Shown here: positions 35,679 to 45,980 of the stretch, piece after piece
How positions within the stretch are numbered: position 1 is the stretch's first letter
How the letters are laid out: every line of letters starts with the position of its first letter
NCBI RefSeq assembly: GCF_004214795.1
Contig: NZ_CP035928.1
Coordinates: 1 to 64,000 of the forward strand
Reading direction: 5' to 3'
DNA length: 64,000 nucleotides
Source: Malaciobacter pacificus
Lineage (GTDB): Bacteria; Campylobacterota; Campylobacteria; Campylobacterales; Arcobacteraceae
Made by a program: the position numbers and the translations under genes
The notes under the pieces: model-generated
What the model saw: the letters and a program-made list of their open reading frames with translations, nothing else
Database searches by the model: none
What the model was told of the DNA's origin: nothing

Positions 35679-36560
35679 TATCTCTTTATTTTTTGAATAT
35701 ATCTTATAAATTACGCCTTTATAAGTGAACTCTAAATAGTTTGCTTGCAGCCAAAGTCTGTATGAACCACTTGTTTCAAAACGTTTTTTATCATCTAATG
35801 TTTTAGTTAGATAACTTTGCGCAATATCATCTTCAACCCCATAAATAGGATCTCCAAGTATTGTATGCCCTATTGAATGAAGATGAATTCTAATTTGGTG
35901 TTGTCGTCCTGTTATAGGTATAGCTTCCACTAAAGTTTGATTTTTTTCTTTATTATATTTAATAGGTTTTATAATTGTAATAGAGCTTTTACCCTCTTGC
36001 TTAGAGCAAGTTGTCATTTTAACTCCAATTGATTTTCCCTCTTTTTTTAGGTTTTTATCAATTGTAATCTCTTCTTTTATCTCACCTCTTACAATTGTAA
36101 GATAAGATTTTTTATACTCTTTCTCTTCAAACATAGTTGCAAGGGCATTTGTAACGCTTTCTTTTCTTCCAACTAAAACTAATCCTGAAGTCTCTGCATC
36201 AATTCTATGAGCTTGATTTGCATTATCGCCAAAGTGATATCTAATTTCATCTAAAAGTGAATATTCTGTCTTTTTAGAGTTAGGATGAATTACTAAGTTT
36301 GATGGCTTATCAAAGATTGCAAAATCACTTGTTGTAAACAGTGGTTTTAAACCCCTTGTGTGGCCTTCAAACATAGCAATATATATGTAGTCTTCGTTAA
36401 TTATATCTGAGACTTTATATGCACTATTATCACTTCTAAAAATTCTTCCACGACTAAGCAAACGACTGGATTGACGGCGGTCAAGGTCTAAATCTTGCAA
36501 TAGAGATATTTGTATGGTTTTGTTTTTTATTACTTTAAATTTCTTTAAAACGAACGGCAA
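35658..36560 (-). CDS. RluA-family pseudouridine synthase
   Basis: This 300-residue enzyme converts uridine to pseudouridine in rRNA or tRNA. It has the RluA signature HRIDAETSGLVLVGR near residue 139, with catalytic Asp, plus FAIFDKPSNLVIHPN and the TGRQHQIRIHLHSIGHTILGDPIYG segment near 222. An S4-like N-terminal segment (SSRLLSRGRIFRSDN) is partial. The exact target base cannot be told. Its 3' end overlaps the hydrogenase large-subunit gene by 21 bp in convergent orientation. Confidence 0.9.
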   Translation of the reverse strand: MPFVLKKFKVIKNKTIQISLLQDLDLDRRQSSRLLSRGRIFRSDNSAYKVSDIINEDYIYIAMFEGHTRGLKPLFTTSDFAIFDKPSNLVIHPNSKKTEYSLLDEIRYHFGDNANQAHRIDAETSGLVLVGRKESVTNALATMFEEKEYKKSYLTIVRGEIKEEITIDKNLKKEGKSIGVKMTTCSKQEGKSSITIIKPIKYNKEKNQTLVEAIPITGRQHQIRIHLHSIGHTILGDPIYGVEDDIAQSYLTKTLDDKKRFETSGSYRLWLQANYLEFTYKGVIYKIYSKNKEILAQFES

Positions 36561-36698
36561 TTTGGCTTCCTAGATTTTTTTTTTAAATCATCTAATTTTT
36601 ATTCAGATTTTTAGTTAGAATTTTGTCTTCTTTAGATAACATATCATACTAAAAAAATGAAAAATATCACATAAAAACGAAAACAAGGGACTAGAAGA

Positions 36699-38030
36699 AT
36701 GGTTGAAAGATATGCAAGACCTGAGATGACAAAACATTGGACTCAACATGCAAGATATGCTGCATGGTTAGAAGTAGAAAAAGCAGCAGTTAAAGCTTGG
36801 AATAAATTAGGATTAATCCCTGATGAAGATTGTGAGAAGATTGTTAATAATGCTACTTTCTCTGTTGAGAGAATCGAAGAAATCGAAGCTGTTACAAAAC
36901 ATGACCTAATTGCTTTTAATACAAGTGTAGCAGAAAGCTTAGGTGAAGAATCAAGATGGTTCCACTATGGTATGACTTCAAGTGATGCAGTTGATACTGG
37001 TGTTGCATTACAAATGAGAGATTCATTAAAAATCATTATTGATGATGTAAGAATGTTAATGGAATCAATTAAAACAAGAGCTGAAGAACACAAATACACA
37101 TTAATGGTAGGAAGAAGTCACGGTATTCACGGTGAGCCTATTACTTTTGGTTTAACTTTAGCAGTATGGTATGATGAAGTTGCAAGACACTTAGAGAATT
37201 TAGAGCAAACTATGGAAGTAATTTCTGTGGGACAAATTTCTGGAGCTATGGGTAACTTTGCTCACGCACCACTTGAGCTTGAAGAGTTAGCAATGGCAGA
37301 ACTTGGTTTAAAACCAGAGCCTTGTTCAAACCAAGTTGTTCATAGAGATAGATATGCAAGACTTGCATCAGCACTTGCATTATTAGCTTCTTCAGTTGAA
37401 AAATTTGCAGTTCAAGTAAGACACTTACAAAGAACAGAAGTTTATGAAGCAGAAGAGTTTTTTGCAAAAGGTCAAAAAGGATCTTCAGCAATGCCTCACA
37501 AAAGAAACCCTATTTTAACTGAAAATATTACTGGACTTGCAAGAACTATTAGAGCTTACGCAGCACCAGCAATGGAAAATGTAGCTTTATGGCACGAAAG
37601 AGATATTTCTCATTCATCAAATGAAAGATTCTGGTTACCAGATGCATTTATTACAACTGATTTTATGTTACACAGAATGAACAATGTAATTGCAAACTTA
37701 ACAGTTATGCCAGAAAATATGATGAAAAACTTAAACTTAACTGGTGGATTAGTATTCAGCCAGCGAGTATTACTTGAACTTCCAAAAGCTGGTGTTTCAA
37801 GAGAAGATGCATACAAAATCGTTCAAAGAAACGCTATGAAAGTATGGGCAGAGATTAAAGAAGGTAAACCTACAGTAGATGAAAATGGTGAATCATTATA
37901 CTTAGGACACTTACTTTCAGATGAAGAATTAAGAGCAAAATTAAGTGAAGAACAAATTAGAGAGTGTTTCAACTATGAGTACTACACTAAAAATGTTGAC
38001 GCAATCTACAACAGAGTTTTCAACAAATAA
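36699..38030 (+). CDS. purB: Adenylosuccinate lyase
   Basis: PurB performs two fumarate-releasing steps of purine synthesis (SAICAR to AICAR, adenylosuccinate to AMP). The 443-residue protein has the fumarase/aspartase superfamily signature GSSAMPHKRNP near residue 262 and motifs TSSDAVDTGVALQ and GRSHGIHGEPITFG with the catalytic His. The length and start MVERYARPEMTKHWT fit the bacterial short PurB form. It is followed 30 bp later by nrdA. Confidence 0.97.
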   Translation: MVERYARPEMTKHWTQHARYAAWLEVEKAAVKAWNKLGLIPDEDCEKIVNNATFSVERIEEIEAVTKHDLIAFNTSVAESLGEESRWFHYGMTSSDAVDTGVALQMRDSLKIIIDDVRMLMESIKTRAEEHKYTLMVGRSHGIHGEPITFGLTLAVWYDEVARHLENLEQTMEVISVGQISGAMGNFAHAPLELEELAMAELGLKPEPCSNQVVHRDRYARLASALALLASSVEKFAVQVRHLQRTEVYEAEEFFAKGQKGSSAMPHKRNPILTENITGLARTIRAYAAPAMENVALWHERDISHSSNERFWLPDAFITTDFMLHRMNNVIANLTVMPENMMKNLNLTGGLVFSQRVLLELPKAGVSREDAYKIVQRNAMKVWAEIKEGKPTVDENGESLYLGHLLSDEELRAKLSEEQIRECFNYEYYTKNVDAIYNRVFNK

Positions 38031-38060
38031 GATAAATATTAACAACTATAAGGCAATAAA

Positions 38061-40445
38061 ATGGCAATTATGATTCAAAAGAGAAATGGTCGAAAAGAAT
38101 TATTAGATATAACAAAAATCCAAAGTATGACAATCGCTGCTACTGATGGTTTAGAGGGAGTAAGCCAGAGTGAATTAGAGCTTGATGCTCAAATTAAATT
38201 CATTGATGGAATGAATTCTGCAGATATTCAAGATGCACTTATCAAAACAGCAGTTGAAAAAATTGATATAGATGTTCCAAATTGGACTTTTGTTGCTGCA
38301 AGATTATTCGTTTATGACCTATACCACAAAGTAGGGAAAGCTACTCATGGTGTTAAAGGAGAACCTTATTGCCATTTAAGAGATTATTTAAAATATGGAA
38401 AAGATGCAGGTAGATTATTGCCAGCTCTTGGAGAAGGGTTTGATTTAGATGACTTAAATGACTATATTGACCCAACAAGAGATTATTTATTTAACTATTT
38501 AGGGATTAAAACACTTTACGATAGATATTTAATCAAAAACAGAGATGGAAATCCAATAGAATTACCACAACAAATGTTTATGGCTATTGCAATGTTCTTA
38601 GCTCAAAATGAAGAAAACAAACAACAAAGAGCAAAAGAGTTCTATGATGTAGTTTCAAAATTTGAAGTAATGTTAGCAACTCCAACATTATCAAATGCAA
38701 GAACAAATAGACACCAATTATCATCTTGTTATATTGGTTCAACTCCTGATAACATAGAAGGTATTTTTGATACGTATCACGAAATGTCATTACTATCTAA
38801 ATATGGTGGTGGTATTGGTTGGGATTGGAACCAAGTGCGAGCTATGGGTGGATCTATTGATGGTCACAAAAGTGCAGCTGGTGGAACAGTACCATTTCTT
38901 AAAATTGCAAATGACGTTGCAATTGCAGTTGACCAATTAGGTACTAGAAAAGGTGCAATTGCTGTATATCTTGAGCCTTGGCACATGGATATTTCTGATT
39001 TTATTGATTTAAAGAAAAACTCAGGTGAAGAGCGAAGAAGAGCACACGATTTATTCCCTGCACTTTGGATTACTGACCTATTTATGGAAAGAGTTTTAGA
39101 AGATGGTGTTTGGACTTTATTTGACCCAGCTGAAGTAACTGATTTATCTGAATTACATGGTGAAGAGTTTAAAGAAAGATACATTGCTTATGAAAGTGAT
39201 CAAACTGTTACAAAAGATAGAATCAAAGCAAAAGATTTATGGAAAAAAATCTTAACTTCATACTTTGAATCAGGAAGTCCTTTCTTATGTTTCAAAGATA
39301 ATGCAAACAGAGCAAATCCAAATAGTCACGTTGGACATATCAGAAGTTCAAATCTTTGTACAGAGATTTTCCAAAATACAAACCCTAACCACTACTTAAT
39401 TAAGTTAGAGTTTGAAGATGGAACTATTTCAACACATGAAGAAGAGGATATCATCGTAGTTGATGGTGGAATTGAGAAAAAAGCTAACAAAGTTACGGCT
39501 CTTGATTCTATTGGTGGTAAAAAAGTATTTATTGTAGAAAAAGAGAAAATTGATGGAGATACAGCAGTTTGTAACCTTGCATCAATCAACCTTTCTAGAA
39601 TCAATACAAAAGAAGATATTGAAAGAGTAGTTCCAACAGCTATTAGAATGCTTGACAATGTTATTGATTTAAATTTCTATCCATTAAGAAAGGTAAAAGC
39701 TACAAACTTAAAATCAAGATCTATTGGACTTGGTGTTATGGGTGAAGCAGAGATGTTAGCAGCATATAAACTTGAATGGGGTTCAACTGAACACTTCAAG
39801 AAAATTGATTCAATTATGGAAGCAGTTTCATATAATGCAATTAAATCATCTTCTAATCTAGCAGTTGAAAAAGGTATTTATCCTACATTTGAAGGTTCTA
39901 AATGGTCACAAGGTATTATGCCTCACGACCATGCCCCTCAAGCTGTTAATGCACTTGTAGATAAAGACCTATTTGATACAGGCTATGATTGGGATGAATT
40001 AAGAGCTAAGGTTAAAAAAGATGGTATGAGAAATGGTTACCTAATGGCTGTTGCTCCAACTTCATCTATTTCGATTTTAGTTGGTACTACTCAAGCTATT
40101 GAGCCAGTTTATAAAAGAAAATGGTTTGAAGAGAACTTATCAGGACTAATTCCTGTAGTTGTTCCAAACTTAAGCCCTGAAACATGGACTTATTATACTC
40201 CTGCATTCGAGATTGACCAATTACAAGTTATCAAAGCAGCAGCAGTAAGACAAAAATGGATTGACCAAGGTCAGTCTACAAATATCTTTATGAGTTTAGA
40301 TAAAGCAAGTGGTAGATATTTACATGAAATCTATACATTAGCTTGGAAGCTTGGATTAAAATCGACTTACTACTTAAGAAGTCAATCTCCTGAAGCAAAC
40401 AATGATGTAGAAGATAGAAGTATGGAGTGTTCTGGTTGTCAGTAA
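38061..40445 (+). CDS. nrdA: Class I ribonucleotide reductase alpha subunit
   Basis: NrdA reduces ribonucleotides to deoxyribonucleotides. The 794-residue protein has an N-terminal ATP-cone region ([17 protein letters not shown]), the active-site Cys in [14 protein letters not shown] near residue 219, NLCTEIF near 432, and the second active-site Cys in [16 protein letters not shown] near 500. It ends in CSGCQ, the C-terminal redox Cys pair. The nrdB gene follows in the same orientation. Confidence 0.96.
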   Translation: MAIMIQKRNGRKELLDITKIQSMTIAATDGLEGVSQSELELDAQIKFIDGMNSADIQDALIKTAVEKIDIDVPNWTFVAARLFVYDLYHKVGKATHGVKGEPYCHLRDYLKYGKDAGRLLPALGEGFDLDDLNDYIDPTRDYLFNYLGIKTLYDRYLIKNRDGNPIELPQQMFMAIAMFLAQNEENKQQRAKEFYDVVSKFEVMLATPTLSNARTNRHQLSSCYIGSTPDNIEGIFDTYHEMSLLSKYGGGIGWDWNQVRAMGGSIDGHKSAAGGTVPFLKIANDVAIAVDQLGTRKGAIAVYLEPWHMDISDFIDLKKNSGEERRRAHDLFPALWITDLFMERVLEDGVWTLFDPAEVTDLSELHGEEFKERYIAYESDQTVTKDRIKAKDLWKKILTSYFESGSPFLCFKDNANRANPNSHVGHIRSSNLCTEIFQNTNPNHYLIKLEFEDGTISTHEEEDIIVVDGGIEKKANKVTALDSIGGKKVFIVEKEKIDGDTAVCNLASINLSRINTKEDIERVVPTAIRMLDNVIDLNFYPLRKVKATNLKSRSIGLGVMGEAEMLAAYKLEWGSTEHFKKIDSIMEAVSYNAIKSSSNLAVEKGIYPTFEGSKWSQGIMPHDHAPQAVNALVDKDLFDTGYDWDELRAKVKKDGMRNGYLMAVAPTSSISILVGTTQAIEPVYKRKWFEENLSGLIPVVVPNLSPETWTYYTPAFEIDQLQVIKAAAVRQKWIDQGQSTNIFMSLDKASGRYLHEIYTLAWKLGLKSTYYLRSQSPEANNDVEDRSMECSGCQ

Positions 40446-40521
40446 GATAACCTTACACTTTTTTCATACAAAAAAGAAACAAATTAATTTAAAATTTACT
40501 AAAAACTTAGAGGAATTCCGT

Positions 40522-41553
40522 ATGGATAGAAAGATTATATATAACCCAGATTCAAAAGAGACACTAAATGAAAGAAGAGTATTTGGTGGAAATAGTGATG
40601 GTATGATTAACTTCACTAGAATGAAATACGAATGGGCATTAAAATTATGGGATACAATGGAAGCAAATACTTGGTTCCCAAAAGAAGTACAAATGACAGC
40701 TGATGCTAAGGATTATAAATATCTAAGCCCAGCTGAAAAAAGAATGTATGACTTAGTACTTTCTCAATTAATCTTTATGGATTCATTACAAACAAATAAC
40801 CTAATGGATAACATCAATCCATATATAACAGCACCTGAAATTAATGCTTGTCTTTCAAGACAATCTTATGAAGAGGCTAATCACTCAAAATCATACGCAG
40901 TAATGGTAGAGTCAATCTCTGATAATACAAATGAGATTTATGATATGTGGAAAACTGATGCTAAGTTAAGAGAGAAAAATACTTACATCGCTGATACATA
41001 TAAGAATTTAACTGGTGATGATGATGGGAACATCTCTGATACTAAGATTTTATTAGCTATGTTTGCTAACCAAATCTTAGAAGGATTATACTTCTATGCT
41101 GGATTTGCAGCTATGTATGCACTTGGAAAATCAGGTAAGATGCTGGGAAGTTCACAAATGATTAGATTTATTCAAAGAGATGAAGTAACTCACTTACTAT
41201 TATTTCAAAATATGATTAACTCAACTAGAAAAGAAAGACCAGATTTATTTACTCCTGAATTAGAACAAACTGTAAGAGGTATGTTTAGAAAAGCAGTTGA
41301 TTTAGAAGCTTCTTGGGGAGCCTATATCACTCAAGGACAAATCTTAGGTTTCACAGATGGAATTATTAGACAATACATCGAATACCTAGCAGATAAAAGA
41401 CTTGATGCAGTAGGATACAAACCAGAATATAATGTAAAACACCCTATTCCATGGGTTGATGGATATGCATCATTTAATGACCAAAGAACGAATTTCTTTG
41501 AAGGGAATGTTGTAAATTATAGTAAAGGTTCTATTGACTTTGATGATTTTTAG
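40522..41553 (+). CDS. nrdB: Class I ribonucleotide reductase beta subunit
   Basis: NrdB holds the di-iron/tyrosyl radical cofactor used by NrdA. The 343-residue protein has [15 protein letters not shown] (near residue 116) and [13 protein letters not shown] (near 227) with the metal-ligand Glu and His residues. It ends in [10 protein letters not shown], the acidic tail that docks to NrdA. The gap after nrdA is 76 bp with a T/A-only hairpin around 40456-40475. Confidence 0.96.
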   Translation: MDRKIIYNPDSKETLNERRVFGGNSDGMINFTRMKYEWALKLWDTMEANTWFPKEVQMTADAKDYKYLSPAEKRMYDLVLSQLIFMDSLQTNNLMDNINPYITAPEINACLSRQSYEEANHSKSYAVMVESISDNTNEIYDMWKTDAKLREKNTYIADTYKNLTGDDDGNISDTKILLAMFANQILEGLYFYAGFAAMYALGKSGKMLGSSQMIRFIQRDEVTHLLLFQNMINSTRKERPDLFTPELEQTVRGMFRKAVDLEASWGAYITQGQILGFTDGIIRQYIEYLADKRLDAVGYKPEYNVKHPIPWVDGYASFNDQRTNFFEGNVVNYSKGSIDFDDF

Positions 41554-41600
41554 GACTTAGATATGGGTTCTAAAAATAAGAAGACAGAAATTACAACAAA

Positions 41601-41709
41601 TTAAGAGGCGGGAGGGAACCTCCCCGCATCTTTCCTGAACTGGTTACGCCCCGCTTAAAGCCTATGAGTTCAAGGCATATGGAATCCCATTTTTCCACCT
41701 CTCTTAATC
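41601..41709. ncRNA. GC-rich structured RNA candidate, family unknown
   Basis: A GC-rich island of about 109 nt in an otherwise AT-rich gap. Its ends pair (TTAAGAG with CTCTTAA). Inside are a strong hairpin GCGGGAGG/CCTCCCCGC with GAA loop, a long-range helix TGAACT (41635-41640)/AGTTCA, and a small hairpin ATGG/CCAT before TTTTT. Either strand is possible; the plus strand has the T5 run at 41690-41694. A 6S RNA is one idea, but the length is short. It is not SRP RNA, 5S rRNA or a tRNA. It could also be the 3' UTR structure of nrdB. Confidence 0.5.
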
Positions 41710-41819
41710 TAGTATTTTGATTATCGTATAAAAAATATAAATTATTGTTTAATATTCATTTTAAACCAAAGATTCATATTTAATTTTATATAATTTATCA
41801 AAATTTATTTAGGAAAAAC

Positions 41820-41945
41820 ATGAGAAATATTTTAATAATAGGTTTAATAGTAGTAGCAATGGGATATATGTTTTCATTGCTTTTTGATAGATATGAAGCG
41901 GCTGTTGAGCAACAAAACACACAAAAAGAACTACAACAAAAGTAA
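41820..41945 (+). CDS. 41-residue single-pass membrane peptide
   Basis: A short gene with AGGAAAAAC ribosome site and ATG at 41820. The peptide has one hydrophobic helix (NILIIGLIVVAMGYMFSLLF, residues 3-22) and a charged Gln/Glu-rich tail (EAAVEQQNTQKELQQK). No known family. It stops 66 bp before trpB. Coding is supported by the good ribosome site and membrane-peptide pattern, not by homology. Confidence 0.6.
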   Translation: MRNILIIGLIVVAMGYMFSLLFDRYEAAVEQQNTQKELQQK

Positions 41946-42011
41946 TCTAAAAAACTTATCATCTTTTTATGGCTATAATCTATATTATTATACAAAACAA
42001 GGATTAGTAGT

Positions 42012-43223
42012 ATGGAAGTAAACAAAAAACCTTATTTAGAAACTATGCCTGATGATAAGGGTTATTTTGGGAAGTTTGGAGGTTCATATATCCCGCCACA
42101 ACTTGAAAAGCCATTTGAAGAGATAAATGAAGCTTATAAAAAACTATCAAACTCTCACGAGTTTATACATGAATTAAACAAAATCAGAAAACATTATCAA
42201 GGTAGACCAACTCCAGTTTACTATTGTAAAAATCTTAGTAACCAAGTTGGGGCTGAAATCTATCTAAAAAGAGAAGATTTAAACCACACAGGTGCTCACA
42301 AACTAAATCACTGTATGGCTGAAGCCTTACTAGCTAAGTATTTAGGAAAGAAAAAGCTTATTGCTGAAACGGGTGCTGGACAACATGGTGTTGCTTTAGC
42401 AACAGCTGCTGCTTATTTTGGCTTAGAGTGTGAAATCCACATGGGTGAAGTTGATATTGCTAAAGAGCATCCAAATGTTGTAAGAATGAAGATTTTAGGA
42501 GCAACTGTAGTTCCTGCAACTCATGGATTAAAAACATTAAAAGAAGCCGTTGATAGTGCCTTTGAAAGCTACTTAAAAGACCCTATAAATACTATTTATT
42601 GTATTGGTTCTGTTGTTGGTCCTCATCCTTTCCCAAAAATGGTAAGAGATTTCCAATCAGTTATGGGAATAGAAGCAAGAGAACAGTTCTTAGAAATGAC
42701 AGGTAAACTTCCTCAAAATGTAGCTGCTTGTGTTGGTGGAGGAAGTAATGCTATGGGTATTTTTGCTGGATTTATTGATGATGATGTAAATCTTTATGGA
42801 GTTGAGCCTTTAGGTAGAGGTGAAAAACTTGGTGACCACTCTGCATCAATTTCTTATGGAGAAGAAGGAGTTATGCATGGATTTAACTCTATCATGTTAA
42901 AAGATGAAAAAGGTGAACCAGCACCTGTATATAGTATTGGAAGTGGGATTGATTATCCATCTGTTGGGCCAGAGCATGCTTATCTTCACTCAATTGGAAG
43001 AACAAAAATAGGTCTTGTAAATGATATTGAAGCTGTTGATGCATTTTATAAGCTTTCACAATTAGAAGGTATTATTCCTGCACTTGAATCAGCTCATGCT
43101 GTAGCATATGCTATGAAATTAGCAAAAGAAAAACCAAATGAAACAATATTAGTAAATCTAAGTGGTAGAGGTGATAAAGATATTGATTTTGTGATTGAAA
43201 ACTATCCTATCCCAGCTAAATAG
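42012..43223 (+). CDS. trpB: Tryptophan synthase beta subunit-like protein
   Basis: TrpB condenses indole and serine to tryptophan using PLP. The 403-residue protein has the PLP Lys in [10 protein letters not shown] near residue 97, the catalytic Glu in [17 protein letters not shown], and the phosphate-binding [10 protein letters not shown] near residue 237. It differs from the standard motif HTGAHKINNA and stands alone, without trpA or other trp genes. It is likely a second or divergent TrpB, possibly an indole-salvage form. Confidence 0.9.
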   Translation: MEVNKKPYLETMPDDKGYFGKFGGSYIPPQLEKPFEEINEAYKKLSNSHEFIHELNKIRKHYQGRPTPVYYCKNLSNQVGAEIYLKREDLNHTGAHKLNHCMAEALLAKYLGKKKLIAETGAGQHGVALATAAAYFGLECEIHMGEVDIAKEHPNVVRMKILGATVVPATHGLKTLKEAVDSAFESYLKDPINTIYCIGSVVGPHPFPKMVRDFQSVMGIEAREQFLEMTGKLPQNVAACVGGGSNAMGIFAGFIDDDVNLYGVEPLGRGEKLGDHSASISYGEEGVMHGFNSIMLKDEKGEPAPVYSIGSGIDYPSVGPEHAYLHSIGRTKIGLVNDIEAVDAFYKLSQLEGIIPALESAHAVAYAMKLAKEKPNETILVNLSGRGDKDIDFVIENYPIPAK

Positions 43224-43224
43224 T

Positions 43225-43248
43225 AAAAGTGAGTATTAACTCACTTTT
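43225..43248. terminator. Bidirectional terminator after trpB
   Basis: AAAAGTGAG (43225-43233) and CTCACTTTT (43240-43248) form a 9-bp stem with a TATTAA loop between convergent genes; T-runs lie on both strands. Confidence 0.88.
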
Positions 43249-43972
43249 ATTTTAAAGTCTCTTTTAAAACTTCAGTAAATCTTTTCCAAGATTTTTTATC
43301 AGCAGCTTCATTATATTTTCCACCACCAATTACAGAAAATGCATGTTGTGCACCACTATAAGTAATCATTTCATGCTCTAAACCAATATTTTCTAACTCA
43401 ACAGCAAGTGAAGCAAACTCACTAAAAGGTACAACTTTATCAGCAGTTCCATGGAATACTACAACTTTACCTTTTGTATTTTTATAATCTTGTCCATCAG
43501 GAGTTAATAAATTTCCATGAAAAGGAACAAATGCTTTAAGATCTGCTCCACTTCTAGCAAACTCTAAAATAGAACTTCCACCAAAACAGTAACCCATACC
43601 TAAAGCATTTGATGTATTAGCACCTAGTTTTTTAGCTTCTTCTAATCCTGCATTTAATCTTTTTCTCATTTCATCTCTATTTGAGTATAAAGATTTAGTC
43701 ATTGCTTTTTTATCTGCAATTTCAGTTGGTCTATTACCTTTTCCATATAAATCAACAGCAAATACTGCATAACCTAAGTCATTTAGCATTTGTGTTCTTT
43801 TTTTCTCATATTCAGTAATTCCATCCCAATCATGTACCATAAAAACTAATGGTGCATCTTTTGATGGAGATTTATAGTATCCTTCATAATCTTTTCCATC
43901 TATCTTGTATGTCACATCATTTGCAAATCCTAAAGTTGCAATAGCTAATACTGATAAAATTGTTTTTTTCAT
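43247..43972 (-). CDS. Exported dienelactone-hydrolase-family protein
   Basis: This 241-residue alpha/beta hydrolase has a signal peptide (MKKTILSVLAIATLGFAN), suggesting periplasmic location. The nucleophile Cys is in GMGYCFGGSS near residue 128, the Asp in VFHGTADKVVP near 178, and the His in SGAQHAFSV near 211. These are the DLH catalytic triad. The natural substrate is unknown. The downstream cytochrome c gene lies 13 bp away upstream on the same strand and may be co-transcribed. Confidence 0.9.
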   Translation of the reverse strand: MKKTILSVLAIATLGFANDVTYKIDGKDYEGYYKSPSKDAPLVFMVHDWDGITEYEKKRTQMLNDLGYAVFAVDLYGKGNRPTEIADKKAMTKSLYSNRDEMRKRLNAGLEEAKKLGANTSNALGMGYCFGGSSILEFARSGADLKAFVPFHGNLLTPDGQDYKNTKGKVVVFHGTADKVVPFSEFASLAVELENIGLEHEMITYSGAQHAFSVIGGGKYNEAADKKSWKRFTEVLKETLK

Positions 43973-43985
43973 TTATAAAATCCTT

Positions 43986-44474
43986 TTAAAATTTTGTTTC
44001 ATCATGATAATATTTATTAACTCCATTAAAGCCTTCTAGAAAGTATAAGAAGTGATTAACTTGTTCTATCTCTTCCTCACTTACTTTTCCTTTTTGGCTA
44101 GGCATAGTATCAAAGTGTCTAATAACGCCTTCTAAGCAGATTGTTTTGGCTTTATCTGGATAAAATAAATAATCCACTAAAAAATCATTTGTTTGAATTA
44201 GGTGAAACTCTATATCATCTCTACTTCCAATTTGTTGTTTTAGTCTAAATGATATTTCATTTCCCGTAGGGGCTTTTAAATTTAGAAGTTTGTTATCCTC
44301 TTCTAAAAAATTTTTCATAAGTAGTTGTATGTCCATGGATTTTTCATGGCATTGCATACATTTGTTGTCAAAAACTTTTTCACCTGCGTTATAAAGTTCT
44401 CTATCGAATTCTTCAGGTAACTCTGAAGCAAAAACAGTACTTAAAAACATAAAAATAGTAATAATCGTTTTCAT
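43986..44474 (-). CDS. Periplasmic monohaem cytochrome c-like protein
   Basis: The 162-residue protein has a short signal peptide (MKTIITIFMFLSTVFA) and a single haem-binding motif CMQCH near residue 39. A Met candidate axial ligand is in HFDTMPSQKGKVSEEE near residue 124. Its redox partner is unknown. It lies just upstream of the hydrolase gene on the same strand. Confidence 0.85.
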   Translation of the reverse strand: MKTIITIFMFLSTVFASELPEEFDRELYNAGEKVFDNKCMQCHEKSMDIQLLMKNFLEEDNKLLNLKAPTGNEISFRLKQQIGSRDDIEFHLIQTNDFLVDYLFYPDKAKTICLEGVIRHFDTMPSQKGKVSEEEIEQVNHFLYFLEGFNGVNKYYHDETKF

Positions 44475-44563
44475 AGTTACTCCTTTTCATAAATTCTATC
44501 ACAAAAAAAAGCAATAGAAAAGGAAAAAAAATTTAAAATAAGAAAAATTATCGAAAGGTGTGT

Positions 44564-44809
44564 ATGAAAGAAATAAAAGAGTTTTTAGATAAAGAGTTAA
44601 GTGACTTTGATAATTTTAAGTTTCATTTAGAAGAAGATGGTGAATATATCTATGCGATATTTACACTTATATTTGGAGAAGTTTCTAATAAGGAATTAAG
44701 CTTTAAAAAAATAAATGATATTTTCTATTTACATTCAACATCATTTGGTTGGAAAGCTGTTTTGAAATCAAATATGAATAAATTCTTATGGATTGAGCTT
44801 TTAAAGTAG
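44564..44809 (+). CDS. Hypothetical protein
   Basis: An 81-residue protein with aromatic residues at the C-terminus (SFGWKAVLKSNMNKFLWIELLK). No motif recognised; no signal peptide. The ATG at 44564 has the AAAGG site 5 bp upstream; the GTG at 44558 is less likely. Confidence 0.6.
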   Translation: MKEIKEFLDKELSDFDNFKFHLEEDGEYIYAIFTLIFGEVSNKELSFKKINDIFYLHSTSFGWKAVLKSNMNKFLWIELLK

Positions 44810-44919
44810 TTACTATTCAGGTTTTTATATTAATATGTTTTTTATTAACAGATTTAATTAGTATTTCTTGTTAGTTAAGATATAATCACAAAAATTATAT
44901 ATTTAATAGGAAATTTAAT

Positions 44920-45975
44920 ATGGCTAAAAAGATATTAATACTATCAGTTTTACTTGTAATTTTAATAATATATACTATTTCAACATTTAATTATAAAAAA
45001 GTTTTAGAAAGTGATAACTCAACTGTAGTTAAAGATGAAAACAAAAAAGAAGAACTTGTTGAAACAATATTTAACAAAGTTGATGAGATTAAAAAGAGTG
45101 TAAATGTAGCTTTAAATGAAGAAAGTCAAGAAGAAGAAAAGATTATTAATAATAATTTTATTAATTTAGAATTAATTAAAGATGACAATCAAATATTTTT
45201 TAATGGTATATTAAGAGATGAAAAACAAGTTTTAAAACTTGAAGATTTATTAGGTGTTACTATTAAGGGAGATTATAAATTTAACCCAGCAATCAATGTC
45301 AATGAAGAATTATTAGTTAAAATATCACAACTAATGATTCCATCAAAAGATCTTCTTACAGATAACTCAAAGCTTTTAGTTAATGGGGATGAAATCAGTT
45401 TAATTGGTGAATTAAAAGACTTAAAATATAAAGATTCATTAATTTCTATTATAAATAAAGTGGGTCTTGAAGTTGATATTTCAAATTTATCAGTAAAAAA
45501 GATAGATAAAAAAGAAAGTTTAGATAATAAGACTGGTTTAGAAAAAGATTCAAAAAATTTTGAAGCTAATGAAAAATTGAACAATCAAATTAATAGTCAT
45601 GAAAAAATGAAAGAATTACAATCTGAAATAAATAATGTTCTAAGTACTAATAAAATTACTTTTGAAAGAAGAAGTACAAAAATTACAAAAGACTCTTTTG
45701 ATTCGGTTAAAAAAATTGCAGATATTTTAAATGATAATATTAATATTAAAGTTGAAATTGGTGGACATACTGATTCTAGAGGTGCAGCATCTCTAAACAA
45801 AAGAATTTCACAAGATAGAGCAAATAGTGTAATGAATGCTTTAATTGATTTAGGTATTAAAAAATCTCGATTAACAGCAGTTGGTTATGGAGAAGACTTT
45901 CCTATTGCAAAAGATGATAAAAATGGTTTATCTGAAGTTAATAGAAGAGTTGAAATAAAAGTTTTAGGAGAATAA
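44920..45975 (+). CDS. OmpA-family protein with N-terminal membrane anchor
   Basis: The 351-residue protein starts with a membrane helix (KKILILSVLLVILIIYTIST), has two BON/OmpA-N-like repeats (around residues 80-125 and 135-185, each with a FNGIL/LIGEL-type strand), a coiled-coil linker, and a C-terminal OmpA peptidoglycan-binding domain (about 240-350) with VEIGGHTDSRGAASLN, LSQDRA-type ISQDRANSVMNALI and NRRVEIKV. It is predicted to anchor the inner membrane to peptidoglycan, similar in layout to ArfA/OmpATb-type proteins. The next gene follows by 5 bp. Confidence 0.88.
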   Translation: MAKKILILSVLLVILIIYTISTFNYKKVLESDNSTVVKDENKKEELVETIFNKVDEIKKSVNVALNEESQEEEKIINNNFINLELIKDDNQIFFNGILRDEKQVLKLEDLLGVTIKGDYKFNPAINVNEELLVKISQLMIPSKDLLTDNSKLLVNGDEISLIGELKDLKYKDSLISIINKVGLEVDISNLSVKKIDKKESLDNKTGLEKDSKNFEANEKLNNQINSHEKMKELQSEINNVLSTNKITFERRSTKITKDSFDSVKKIADILNDNINIKVEIGGHTDSRGAASLNKRISQDRANSVMNALIDLGIKKSRLTAVGYGEDFPIAKDDKNGLSEVNRRVEIKVLGE

Positions 45976-45980
45976 AATAT

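Noticed and set aside
41601-41709. SRP RNA, 5S rRNA, tmRNA or tRNA at this GC-rich site
   Set aside because: There is no GGAA/CAGG-AGCA core, no 5S arms, no tRNA-like ends, and the true SRP RNA gene is at 14911-15017.
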